Notes: generated from the letters alone by a model not told the origin. 36,918 nucleotides of DNA from Tubiluchus corallicola (GCA_030141605.1 JAQGDQ010002441.1:1-36918), one strand, 5' to 3'; positions 27,155 through 36,160 are shown, counted from the first letter of the stretch. A program made the numbers and translations.

Positions 27155-27319
27155 ATGCAACAACAGCATCACCCATATCAACAAATATTTGTCGCAAAAA
27201 ATAATATGCAATATACTATAACTTCCAAAGCAACAGAGAAAAACATAGAGGTATTCTACGGACATAATGGAGTATTGCATGGGGTAAAGCTTTGTTGTGA
27301 AGTGCATTTTGTTGCATAA
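27155..27319 (+). CDS. small phage protein, 54 aa (copy 2)
   Basis: Identical in sequence to the product at 25628-25792, as part of repeat copy 2. Here it follows the fusion gene instead of the complete tail gene. Confidence 0.45.
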   Translation: MQQQHHPYQQIFVAKNNMQYTITSKATEKNIEVFYGHNGVLHGVKLCCEVHFVA

Positions 27320-27350
27320 ATTTTTTTAAAAAAAAGTAAAATATTCACTT

Positions 27351-27728
27351 AATGGGTTGCATTATTAAAAAATAATGTCTATATTGCAGTTGTGGAAGTG
27401 AAAATAGAATGCTCAAAATATTATAAAAGTACAATAAAAAAAGCGGTTAGGTTTTAAATCCAACCGCTTTCTTAACAGCTTTTTCACGTGTAGTCTGCTT
27501 CTGTTACACCAGAGGTTCTTGGGCACAAATGAATGCCAAAAAACAGTCTAAATACAACATTAGGCAGAAATGAATGCCAAAAAATAGGCTTCTTTCTTAC
27601 GTGTATTCTTCTTCTGTTACATCAGGTTTCAAATGGTGCGCCAGGTTTCGGCTGTTATATTATTATATTGTTTTTTCATGATTCTATGTTGTAAATATAG
27701 ACATTATTTTTTAATAATGCAACCCATT
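27351..27728. repeat. 378-bp non-coding element with perfect 35-bp inverted ends (copy 2)
   Basis: Second copy of the element at 25824-26201, same orientation, with ends at 27351-27385 and 27694-27728 and the same hairpin and internal repeats. It has been carried along by the larger duplication rather than by its own movement. Confidence 0.85.
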
Positions 27729-27832
27729 CCAAAAAAAAGTATAAAAAAAAGAAAAAAAATATGAAACTCTGTTTTAAATTGTTCTGTGTATTTGGTGATT
27801 AGGGAAAGAAAACAACAAAAAACTATGATATA

Positions 27833-28024
27833 TTGAAGATGTTTTTAATTGCTTTATATCTTGAAACTTATTATGTTTGTATTAATTCAACACCAGGTGG
27901 GAAGAATGAGTTGGAATTTCGCAACTGCAAAATAAATGGCGTGGAATTGCCTGATTTTAATGCTAACACGTCTGCAGAAGTAAAAGAACGTATCGAAAAC
28001 AGACAAAGTAACATAAAATTTTAA
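27833..28024 (+). pseudogene. 3' remnant of a prophage lipoprotein gene (copy 2)
   Basis: Same sequence as 26306-26497, part of repeat copy 2. It is followed by the conserved lipoprotein leader and ATG (28045), but that frame stops after 13 codons because the sequence changes at 28,059. Confidence 0.75.
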
Positions 28025-28072
28025 CAACAAAACCAAATAAAACTATGAAAGCAAAACAACAATTTGAATTAT

Positions 28073-28828
28073 ATGCAAGAGGTTAAGCTACATATAAAAA
28101 TAGAGAACAAGTCGCCTGTTTCACTATATGATTTGTCTATTGGACTATCAGCATTAGCGGACTTATACTCAAAAAGAAATAAAAACCAAAAAGCCAAATT
28201 ATTAGTCAATAAAATAGAAACTGGATGTATTGATATAGATATAGTACCGCTTGTATTGTTTCCTATTATTGAGTTTTCAAAAGAGGCAAATACAATTGTA
28301 TCATTTGTGCAACATATCAAAATGGTAATTGATATTTTAAAGTTAGATAAAATTCCTGAAGACGTTTCTTTACCTCCTTTACAAGATATAAAATGTGTAA
28401 ATCGAGTTGCTTCATTAATTAGTAATAATAATAAAAATGAGACAACAAGTATAAATGCGGTCAACGAGAATGGAGAGATTTATCAAAATTGTATTTTTAA
28501 TGGAGCTGAAGCAATGAATATAAAAAATAATGCTGGTTACATCACTACGAAACGTAGTGATAGTGAAGTACATGAAAAAGAGTTGTTTACTTGGGAGCAA
28601 ACTAATTTTAATAAAGCGACAGGTGATAAAGGATATATCGAACAGCTACATGACAAACCCATAAAAACTATATTTATTGAAGATAACATAAAAAAAGCAA
28701 TGACAAGCGGAGAAAATTGGCAAGACAAAGGATACATTGTAGATGTAATTGTCTCTACACTGAAAGGAGTTCCAGCAGTATATAAAATAACAAAAGTATA
28801 CGAGGAAGAGACTTTCTCACTGAGTTAA
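28073..28828 (+). CDS. unknown 251-aa protein inserted in the lipoprotein cluster
   Basis: I do not recognise this protein. From ATG 28073 it starts MQEVKLHIKIENKSPVSLYD and continues with a helical region (SIGLSALADLYSKRNKN), a beta/hydrophobic stretch with GCIDIDIVPLVLFPIIEFSK, an Asn-rich middle (ISNNNKNETTS) and a beta-rich C-terminus ending EEETFSLS. There is no signal peptide, so it is probably cytoplasmic. A TTG three codons upstream is an alternative start. The gene sits between two 28-bp direct repeats and has no related copy elsewhere in the window, so it looks like a separately acquired cargo gene. A defence or regulatory role is possible but unsupported. Confidence 0.65.
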   Translation: MQEVKLHIKIENKSPVSLYDLSIGLSALADLYSKRNKNQKAKLLVNKIETGCIDIDIVPLVLFPIIEFSKEANTIVSFVQHIKMVIDILKLDKIPEDVSLPPLQDIKCVNRVASLISNNNKNETTSINAVNENGEIYQNCIFNGAEAMNIKNNAGYITTKRSDSEVHEKELFTWEQTNFNKATGDKGYIEQLHDKPIKTIFIEDNIKKAMTSGENWQDKGYIVDVIVSTLKGVPAVYKITKVYEEETFSLS

Positions 28829-28850
28829 TATATAATTAAAAAATATTTAT

Positions 28851-28858
28851 TATATTTG
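28851..28858 (+). promoter_or_regulatory. -7 element before the intact lipoprotein gene
   Basis: TATATTTG is a full match to TAnnTTTG, 39 bases before ATG 28898 and 22 bases after the stop of the upstream gene. The -33 region is AT-rich without a clear TTTG. Confidence 0.45.
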
Positions 28859-28897
28859 ACTCATTATCAAACAAAAACAACAAAACCAAATAAAACT

Positions 28898-29665
28898 ATG
28901 AAAACAAAACTATTATTATTGCCAATTTTGGCAGCACTATTGATAACTACTTGTACCACCAATAACGACCTACAGCGACAAATAGATGAACTAAAAAACC
29001 AGCAAGGCGAGCTTGTTGAACTAAAATTCAAAACAGCAGGCATTGAAGACAACTCAGCAGCAAGGGTGATGGAAATGGAAGACGACTGGATGCCCAACGT
29101 ATTGGAAATAGAGGTGAACGGAACAGTGGTAAGGCGCAAAATAACTTTTACCGATGCCAATGAGATAAGCACCGATGCAAAAATATATGTGCAAAACGGC
29201 AGCAATGCCCTCAATAGGTTTGAGCTGCTAAATACCAATGATGTGCCGCTATATGAGTGCCCCAACACTATCAACTTTACGGCAACAACTGGCACCACGC
29301 TTAACCTAACTGTGCCTATACAAAAATATGACGAAAATAAGCCAAAAAACACTTTTGAAGTGACTATCAACGTAGGAACGCTGGAGGGTGAGTGTGAAGT
29401 TGATACGCAGGAAAAACTCAACTTCATAAAAAGCTTAGAGTTTACAGATATTTATTTTTTATGGATTCGTAGGGGAGTTGAGTTAGCGGGGTGGGAATGT
29501 AAAGCTACAGAGCTTATAAACAAATATTATACGGGAGATCTTAGCCAAAAATTTGCTATTACAGAGAACTGCACAATCAACGGGGCTGTTTTGCCTAATT
29601 TTAATGGCAACACGTCTCCAGAAGAAAAAGATGCTATTTTGGAGCAACTAAACTGCCAAGAATAA
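28898..29665 (+). CDS. prophage-encoded lipoprotein (intact member of a local family)
   Basis: The 255-residue product has a lipoprotein signal (LLLLPILAALLITTC, cysteine near residue 19), a short coiled coil (DLQRQIDELKNQQGE), then a beta-rich region with RRKITFTDANEISTDAKIY and NTINFTATTGTTLNLTV, and a C-terminal part with four Cys and the motif TINGAVLPNFNGNTS. I chose ATG 28898 because the signal peptide begins there; the frame is open further upstream. It is the only complete member of a family also seen as an N-terminal half in the fusion gene (26,518) and as two 3' remnants. It likely faces the cell envelope and may be a lysogenic-conversion gene. Function unknown. Confidence 0.75.
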   Translation: MKTKLLLLPILAALLITTCTTNNDLQRQIDELKNQQGELVELKFKTAGIEDNSAARVMEMEDDWMPNVLEIEVNGTVVRRKITFTDANEISTDAKIYVQNGSNALNRFELLNTNDVPLYECPNTINFTATTGTTLNLTVPIQKYDENKPKNTFEVTINVGTLEGECEVDTQEKLNFIKSLEFTDIYFLWIRRGVELAGWECKATELINKYYTGDLSQKFAITENCTINGAVLPNFNGNTSPEEKDAILEQLNCQE

Positions 29666-29678
29666 CCGCAACCACAAA

Positions 29679-29704
29679 AAAAGGGAGCTTAAGAGCTCCC
29701 TTTT
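29679..29704. terminator. bidirectional terminator between convergent genes
   Basis: A perfect 11-bp stem AAAAGGGAGCT/AGCTCCCTTTT around TAAG lies between the lipoprotein stop (29665) and the tail-fibre stop (29708). The A and T runs at its two sides let it work in both directions. Confidence 0.85.
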
Positions 29705-29707
29705 ACT

Positions 29708-30985
29708 TTAATTCAGACGTTCTATCCTATACGAAAAGTTTCTAGTAGAGTTGCCACCTCCGCCTAATTGAAATTCGATCTTGTTGGCATCTACAATCTT
29801 ATAATTAATGGTTGTTGTGTCCCCTGAACCAGTTCTCTGAGAACTACATAGAACCAGCACGTTGGTGCTATTGAGCCCATGATTTATTATTTCATGAGTG
29901 CCGGAAGATCCTCCAGAAGTCCCTTGTACTACTTTGTTGCTGATAACTCTTCCGTTATAATATTTGTGATATTGGCTTGCAATAGGAGTGGTATTGGTTG
30001 CTGCTCCTTGGTTAAATTCAACACTCGATGGAAAACGCCCTCTAAAAAATTCCAATTCTATAAAGTGCCAACTTCCACTATTTTCATGCGTCTTAACCTG
30101 CACCTCATATATGTCTGTTGCAATTTCCACTACTTGTATTTTCGCGGTACTATTGGTTGCGTACCACTCTGCCTGCCATCTAGGTCCCTTGCCCTGATCT
30201 CTATTACTTGGACACAGTACCACTGCTTCTCCCCACAAATTCCGACTATTTCCAAAAATGGTGTTGTTGTTATATATTTTAGCCTTAAAACTTCCATCAT
30301 TCCCCTTATTAATAGTAACTCTTGCCGCCACCATAAACTCAGTGGAGCTAAAAAAAGCACCCGTATATTTTTTTTTGTCTCCGTATCTAAAATTATCCCC
30401 ATCTATTCTCACATCGCCATTGTCTTCTTGGATTATATTGCTATCTTCAAACGCGTTTTTTGTTTCACTCCATATAGGTATTTTTTTGTCCGTTACGCCA
30501 TTGGCTACAATTCGCTGCTGCAATGCCAGCTCCCATGTTCTTAAAGTGCTTTCTCCACCGCTTGGAGCAGTTATTATCACCCTATCGGCTGGCGCGGGGT
30601 CTGTTGCACTTATCACACCTTCGTAGAGCTCAGAAAAGTTTTTGTTACTACCCGTTTGATACGGCTTTTGTGTGAATGTTTTTTGCTTGATTAAATACTT
30701 CGGAGTGGATAGGTCTACATTGTTGTCCCCCTGAAAAAATACCAGCTCGCCATCTATCACAGCATACCCATTGCTAATATCGTATAGGTCTCCTCCTAAA
30801 TCTGTAAACTTAAACCCATCTAATATAAACCCCTCCAAATCGCCGTCAGGCTTGGTGTTGGCACTTTTTAAAAATCTATCCAACACATCATATATTGCGT
30901 TAATACGCTGTTGGTCTGCTGCAAAAAACGGACGACCACCAGTTTCATTTACCACTCTCTTTCTCTGTTCTATTGTTATACTCAT
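29708..30985 (-). CDS. phage tail fibre-like protein
   Basis: The 425-residue product starts MSITIEQRKRVVNETGGRPF, a typical N-terminus of Bacteroidota phage tail fibres that attaches to the baseplate. The middle is low-complexity, beta-rich and Gly/Asn/Thr-rich, and the C-terminal part (TSGGSSGTHEIINHGLNSTN, then NYKIVDANKIEFQLGGGGNS) resembles fibre-tip beta repeats. It would bind the host surface. It lies at the end of a reverse-strand block after the gp48-position and Com-like genes. No tail-fibre assembly chaperone gene is seen. Confidence 0.75.
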   Translation of the reverse strand: MSITIEQRKRVVNETGGRPFFAADQQRINAIYDVLDRFLKSANTKPDGDLEGFILDGFKFTDLGGDLYDISNGYAVIDGELVFFQGDNNVDLSTPKYLIKQKTFTQKPYQTGSNKNFSELYEGVISATDPAPADRVIITAPSGGESTLRTWELALQQRIVANGVTDKKIPIWSETKNAFEDSNIIQEDNGDVRIDGDNFRYGDKKKYTGAFFSSTEFMVAARVTINKGNDGSFKAKIYNNNTIFGNSRNLWGEAVVLCPSNRDQGKGPRWQAEWYATNSTAKIQVVEIATDIYEVQVKTHENSGSWHFIELEFFRGRFPSSVEFNQGAATNTTPIASQYHKYYNGRVISNKVVQGTSGGSSGTHEIINHGLNSTNVLVLCSSQRTGSGDTTTINYKIVDANKIEFQLGGGGNSTRNFSYRIERLN

Positions 30986-30996
30986 AATATTATTTT

Positions 30997-31167
30997 TTAA
31001 TCGTTATATAAAGCTCTCTTTCTATTTTTTCTCTTTGTATAAGGCAAGCCCATAATTAACTTGTAAGCCATGCCACACGCTCTACACCCATAATACTCTT
31101 GCTCTGCAAGCGTGGTTATTTTTATATCTGTTTCTCTACAATTAGGGCACTGTTGGTTTATATTCAT
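30997..31167 (-). CDS. Com-like zinc-ribbon small protein
   Basis: ATG 31165-31167 to TAA 30997-30999 encodes 56 residues with CPNC (7-10) and CRAC (28-31), a four-cysteine zinc-ribbon pattern, and a basic tail (KRKNRKRALYND). In phage Mu the small zinc protein Com activates translation of mom, which modifies phage DNA; this protein has a similar size and motif. However, no mom-like gene is seen and it lies between tail genes, so the resemblance may be only in fold. It ends 11 bases before the tail-fibre start and begins 4 bases after the upstream stop. Confidence 0.55.
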   Translation of the reverse strand: MNINQQCPNCRETDIKITTLAEQEYYGCRACGMAYKLIMGLPYTKRKNRKRALYND

Positions 31168-31171
31168 GGTT

Positions 31172-31693
31172 TTATGTTATTGTTGCAAATTCACTATCAA
31201 ACAAAATTTCAAAGAAGAATCCTCCTGATTTATATTTTTGCACCTCCGCCCTTACTGTCTCTTTTATCTCTGGCGTGGCAACTGCCAAGTCATCGGGTAT
31301 CACTACTATAAAAAAGTTTATCGATACCACCGTATTTTCTCCTTCCAAAAACGAGTAAAACGGAGTCATTGCCTCCACCTCAAAATATATATAAATCGCA
31401 GGTTGAGCCTCTCCCTCTGTAAAAACAAAAAATATCAAATCCTTTTTCTCTGTAAGAAATATCCTCTCTAATGTTGCATCATATAATTTGTTCAAATGCC
31501 TTTCAAGACTTATTTTAGAAGGCTTTATATTGGCAATCTCTAATATGTTCTGCCTATCAACGACATACTCCCCCCACAAGGTTACCAATGGCGACAAAAG
31601 GGACTCTATCCAACCTCTTTGTTTGTCTTTGTTAAATAACGCTCCCAAATATTGCGCTATAAATTTGTTTATGTCAAACCCTAAAAAATTCAT
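31172..31693 (-). CDS. phage tail/baseplate protein (gp48-position)
   Basis: The 173-residue product begins MNFLGFDINKFIAQYLGALF and contains SLERHLNKLYDATLERIFLTE, a pattern found in Bacteroidota prophage tail proteins located between a baseplate J-like protein and the tail fibre, as in Mu gp48. The remainder is beta-rich. It starts 4 bases after the preceding reverse-strand gene ends, so they were one operon. Function beyond tail assembly is unknown. Confidence 0.6.
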   Translation of the reverse strand: MNFLGFDINKFIAQYLGALFNKDKQRGWIESLLSPLVTLWGEYVVDRQNILEIANIKPSKISLERHLNKLYDATLERIFLTEKKDLIFFVFTEGEAQPAIYIYFEVEAMTPFYSFLEGENTVVSINFFIVVIPDDLAVATPEIKETVRAEVQKYKSGGFFFEILFDSEFATIT

Positions 31694-31696
31694 CTT

Positions 31697-31864
31697 TTAT
31701 GTCGTTTTAGGAATATAAGTAAATGCATCGACTATCGCCTGCACTCCTCCATCGTAGACAAAATAGCCCGCCTCCGTTAGTTCCTCCTTGTCTATTGCCA
31801 AAGTGCCACCTCCATCAGGCGTCAAGGATGTGAAAATAACTACATTGAGTGTAGGCGAGTGTTT
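31697..31864 (-). CDS. C-terminal end of a phage baseplate-like protein, cut at the eukaryote boundary
   Basis: On the reverse strand the frame that stops at 31697-31699 is open back to about 31,864 and encodes LNVVIFTSLTPDGGGTLAID and then EAGYFVYDGGVQAIVDAFTY before its end. Position (directly before the gp48-like gene) suggests a baseplate J-like protein. Beyond about 31,855 the residues no longer fit, and a stop is met at 31865-31867, where the sequence becomes eukaryote-like. The N-terminal part of the gene is therefore missing from this window. Confidence 0.6.
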   Translation of the reverse strand, partial: KHSPTLNVVIFTSLTPDGGGTLAIDKEELTEAGYFVYDGGVQAIVDAFTYIPKTT

Positions 31865-34800
31865 CTAATAATTAACTAATAGGCTATAAAGTTTAGTAAT
31901 GGCGAGCGAGTCCAAATAGTGATGACATCACAGTGAACATAATTTTTAACAGCACAAACATTCCATGAGCGTGTTACACGTGTTTGCGAAAGCAGAAATT
32001 GAAGTGCAATGGTACTGTGCAACATTCAGTGTGATATACGTTTATAAATATAAATTTCAAGTTTGCCGCCATGCTAACGCATGAGCTCTCAAACGTGTGT
32101 GTCCCATCACAGCCGAACTGCATTTCAACTCGGAGGTACAGTGCCTGTGTTTTGTGCACGTTTCCGAGATGCAGACGCTAATGCCCATCTAACTTGAAAT
32201 TAGGTTTTTGTCGTAATAAATTTTTCATGTAAATCCTTTAACAAATGGTATGTTCCCTTTCAATATTTTATAGTGCAGATTGGTTAACAGCTATAGTTTA
32301 AGTTTGGGTCCAGTTTCCCTTTAGCAAAGTCTTTGTGACTTTCATTCAATAGTGAAGCGCTACTAACCTTCACAGGAGCTGAAGTTGATTGATTAAACCA
32401 TATAAGCCGCATTATATTCTCTTCTAATCAGGAAACCAAACTTCAGTGGGACCCTCTGCGTATAACACAGATATTGTACTAATTGCGCCGCAGAGGAAAC
32501 GTGGAAAATAGCACATGTTACATCCCTTTGTGACAAATACCTTTTCTATTATTTCACTTCATGCTAACGTTGTCTGCTAAATGAGCGACGGTAAATAAAT
32601 CTCAAGTGTCTTTGTCTTTCGTCTTTTGATCTTTTGAAGTCTAGTTTGCTAGAAAAACTTAAACAAAAACATGTTCTTGCCTTTTAAGTATAATTCTAAT
32701 ACTGCACAAAAGCAACGTGAAAAATGTGCAAAAATTCGTTTGAATTCGTCTGAAGATGCTTTTCAGACATTAGCACTTTTGAACCTCTAAAATCACTTTT
32801 CAGAAATATAATAAAAATTATGCTTAAAAAGTGATAGCTAGAGTAGTTTGGTAGTTAAAGTGCGCGAAAGTGTAAAACCACGGAAGAGTTTTAGCAAGAA
32901 TTTAAATTACCAGTTGGTTCGACTATCGTTGGAAGTGTGTCAACTTCTGTGGTTGTGTTGTGTTTAGAAGCTTTTATCAAAACTATCGAAGTTTTTACAA
33001 CAAAACTGATTAATTCTTTTCAGTTTTTACTTTATTGATCTGTTTTATAATTATGTCGTATAATTGATGCCCAAAATTTATCTTTGAAGTAGTTTGGAAT
33101 GCTGACCCGAGATGGCGCCAGAGAGTCATATTTCTCAAAACTTACTGAAGTCCTGTTTGAGTATGAGTCAAGTGTAATTTGTACTTTGTGGGGAAACAGA
33201 GATCGTTGAGATAAAAGTTTTCTGCTGTGAAATAATTATTTTCATACAATTTTTTGTTGAAAGAAGCCCGCAAAAGAAAGCCAAGTAGAAAACATAAGAA
33301 GATCTGGGCTCCAGTGTCGAAATCATGGCTGTGTGTTAGTTAGAAAGCTTGGGCAAAATTTTGCCTAAAGAAGTTGGCTCAATGTAACTGGAAACTGGGA
33401 GCAGTAAAAATTATACCCATGGTGCGAATCGAACCTTATTTATTGGAATGCATCAGTTATACACTTAGAGGCTTATTAATTAATAAGATGCGGCCTGCTT
33501 GCAGTGAAATTTTATGAATCACTGATGTGGTTTTTCAAAAACAAAAAAAAACTGAAAATTAGAAAGTGTTTAGCTAAGAGGTCGTAAATGGATCCGATTA
33601 TAATTCTTTTCTCTTTCAGCTTTACTGTTGTATCAGGTATAAGTGATAGCAAGCCAATATGCATAGGATTTAGTAATAAATTATTACCCATACAAGTTCC
33701 TGTCCATCTAAAATCGCTTTACTTTCACAGCAACAATAACGAGTATCAATTATTCTTGGTTACTATGACAACCGAATTTCTTAGCTCAGAATGCATTGCG
33801 GTAGGTCTCTTATAAATCAAAGTTTTAATTGCCCTATTATGTGCGTTTTGATAAATTATCAAATTTCTTAAATGCCAAAGAGAGATTCTAATGTCATTCA
33901 ATGATTACTTTCATTCGGTTTGTTATCCACTGCTGTGTTAAGAATGACGTGATTAGCTTCTTGTTGATGCTTTTTTTGGAAACATGGGACAAGCGAAACT
34001 TTGCCTTTCTTTAAAGGTAAACCGGGCTCAATCTTAAGCTATAGTTCAAAACAATCTACCTCACAAAATGTTGAAAATAAACACTGCTGTTTTTTCAAGA
34101 ATGAAAGAATGAAAGAATTATTACCACATAATCGTATTTAAACTTTCTCGCGACTAATTCTTTGCTGTTACATGCATTTCGCCTTTCGCTAGTTAGATAG
34201 GTGCTAGCGCCTGCAGTTCGAAAACAGTTTCCACAAGAACAGGTGCTGTACCTCTCAGTTTAGAGGTGTTCAGTTATAACGTAGTGCACATGCTTTGGAG
34301 CTCATGCGTGAGCACAGCGGTAGATTTTAAGTTTGAATTTTAAGCATAAAAGAAAAGAGGTCGATAAGAAAAGGTATAAAAGTGAAATAGATTTCCTATA
34401 ATTGATTTGGTAGTGATAGCATGCATTCAGTTAACGTTGCCGGAAATTGAAACTGAAAAATGCGTAGATAGGCAGCCCGAGGAAAATCCGGATATGTGTA
34501 AAATCTACGTGCTATATATGGCATATTTAGCGCATAGTGATTCGTTATTGCCTATTTCCGATATATTTAACCAAACCTCATTTAACGTGGTTAATATGGC
34601 GTAATGCAGAAAGTATGTTAAAATTTACGAGGCATTTTTAATATGTGTTATGAACTGATGATTGCAGGTGAAAAATTATAGCTGTATCCATCTAATATCA
34701 AACTTTTTATTTTGTACCGAAACTTTGCAAAATTGTGCAATACTGATTGATACTGCGTTACAACTTCTGAAAACAGTGATGACAGTGTTTTTTATAAAAG

Positions 34801-35026
34801 TAAAGTCATGTTAATTAACTTCGTGTTCTCTTCGTGGGGAAATGAGAAATAAAAGGGTTCGTTTTAATTAAAATCTTATCGAATAAGAAAAAATTAAAAA
34901 TATTAAATGTATTTTCTTGGTTTTTATTAATTTTTTGTCGTACGTCTTTCTCTTGATAGTTACTGAACATTTTACAGCTAAATGAAATCAAAATTGTTGC
35001 GTTGCTGACAGATGTACACTTTTTTG

Positions 35027-35895
35027 CACGCCAAATTTTCACATCATTCGCTAGATATTAACGCATTAAATCGAGAGGTGGCGTGGGTCTATCCACGGCA
35101 TTTTTTCTCAACGCAGCCTTCTCAAACCTGTATTCAAATCAAATTTGAAACCTACTCAAAAAAGTCATTCGTTCATTCCTTCATTCATTTACAAATCTGC
35201 CATCTCGCGACCACATGCTTGTAAAAATAGTTCTCTGTTTGCCTCCATTTTAAGCAGGATGTCTGCAATGTGTGCCTAAATAAAATTTATTTGGCTAAAG
35301 TTTACAATTCCCCACACACAAGAAATTAGTCCCTGAAGCGGATTAGGATTAGGGTTGGGTTAGGGTATTTAAATTGTGTATGGAATTGCAAGCTCCTTCC
35401 ATTTATTTATATTTATTTTTTTATATTTGTATATTTAGGCGCGTGTAGAAAGTGTTAGGTCTGTCAAATTTTATTTACTTAAATAATGAATTACTTTTTG
35501 TTTCACAGGAAGATCTGTTGTCGTTTTTTTCTTGTACAATTTGTCCTGTTTCATTTTATGGTTTTATTAGTTTCTGATTAAAATATATATTGATTTATTA
35601 GTGGCCAGTTTTCTTCTGTTACAGTGTTTGCGAAACGCTCTTTAATTGAAAATCGTTCAAAGTATTTTGTGTTTGGGCAAACATTGCAGACATGGTGCTA
35701 AAATACAGGCAGGCAGAGAACTATTTTGACATGCGTCTGGCCGCGAGATCGCAGATTTGTAAGTGAATGAAGGAGCGAAAGAATGACTTATTTTGAGTAA
35801 AAAGTTTGAGTGTGAGTTATAGATGGTAGTGTTGACAATAGGCCCATGTTAGCTCTCGATTTATGCGTTAAAATCTATCGAATATCGTGGCGTGC
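35027..35895. repeat. diverged inverted repeat (foldback element) in the eukaryote-like part
   Basis: The left arm (about 35027-35285) and the right arm (about 35668-35895) match as reverse complements with substitutions and small gaps; shared pieces include GCACGCCA, TTAACGCAT-AAATCGAGAG, CCTTCATTCA-TTACAAATCTGC and ATAGTTCTCTG-TGCCT. The 380-base centre is AT-rich. The layout fits a non-autonomous foldback or MITE-type transposon. No target duplication was confirmed. Confidence 0.75.
35343..35366 (+). repeat. short degenerate TTAGGG-like repeat
   Basis: Four successive hexamer-like units (TTAGGA, TTAGGG, TTGGGT, TAGGG) lie in the centre of the inverted repeat. They resemble animal telomere repeat units but are too few to be a telomere. 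Confidence 0.5.
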
Positions 35896-35929
35896 ATGCG
35901 TCTTGCTCAAAAAGAATATAGTAATAGTA

Positions 35930-35941
35930 GTAGCAGTAGCT

Positions 35942-35999
<58 letters not shown>

Positions 36000-36078
36000 C
36001 AGTAGCAGTAGCAGTAGCAGTAGCAGTAGCAGTAGCAGTAGCAGTAGCAGCAGCAGCAGTAGCAGTAGCAGTAGCAGT

Positions 36079-36110
<32 letters not shown>

Positions 36111-36160
36111 CAGTAGCAGTAGCAGTAGCAGTAGTAGTAGTAGCAACAGCAGTAGCAGTA
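35930..36160. repeat. GTA/GCA trinucleotide microsatellite
   Basis: About 230 bases of GTA and GCA triplets, first mainly GTA, then mixed GTAGCA, then GCA, then mixed again. All frames through it are open, giving false poly-Ser, poly-Leu, Ala/Val and Ala/Thr proteins. Such arrays are typical of eukaryotic, not of compact bacterial, genomes. Confidence 0.95.

Larger units (their letters stand above)
26816..28058. repeat. 1,243-bp direct repeat, copy 2
   Basis: This copy of 25,289-26,531 starts inside the fusion gene and stops eight bases after an ATGAAA that should begin another lipoprotein gene. Beyond 28,058 the sequence differs from copy 1. The 284 unique bases between the copies (26,532-26,815) are the rest of the lipoprotein N-terminal part. 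Confidence 0.95.
28023..28903. repeat. 28-bp direct repeats flanking an 853-bp cargo unit
   Basis: The 28 bases at 28023-28050 recur exactly at 28876-28903; both include the leader AACAACAAAACCAAATAAAA and the ATGAAA of a lipoprotein start. The unit between them carries the unknown gene at 28,073. The matching leader in front of 26,518 differs by one base. The layout suggests insertion or exchange using the shared leader. Confidence 0.7.
19508..31860 (+). mobile_element. degenerate Mu-like prophage (right end missing)
   Basis: The order reverse repressor, Ner-like regulator, MuA-type transposase, MuB-type ATPase, small early genes, DUF3164, GemA-like protein is that of a Mu-type transposable phage of Bacteroidota. 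After 25,072 the expected lysis, terminase, portal, protease and capsid genes are absent and one tail gene follows. The last block (29,708-31,860) is tail genes on the opposite strand, cut by eukaryote-like DNA. The left boundary is somewhere between the terminator at 19,507 and the repressor stop at 19,749 and was not fixed; the right end and the target duplication cannot be found. The element cannot be a complete phage. Confidence 0.85.

Noticed and set aside
28856-28897. Longer N-terminus for the intact lipoprotein (start at 28856)
   Set aside because: The extension would put a Thr/Lys-rich segment before the signal peptide; the shared leader and the paralogue at 26,518 both start at the ATGAAA equivalent to 28898.
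34407-34604. 65-codon frame in the eukaryote-like part that might be an exon
   Set aside because: No recognisable domain, no clear splice sites and not longer than expected by chance.
35341-35370. A true telomere end
   Set aside because: Only about four degenerate units, internal, and inside an inverted repeat.
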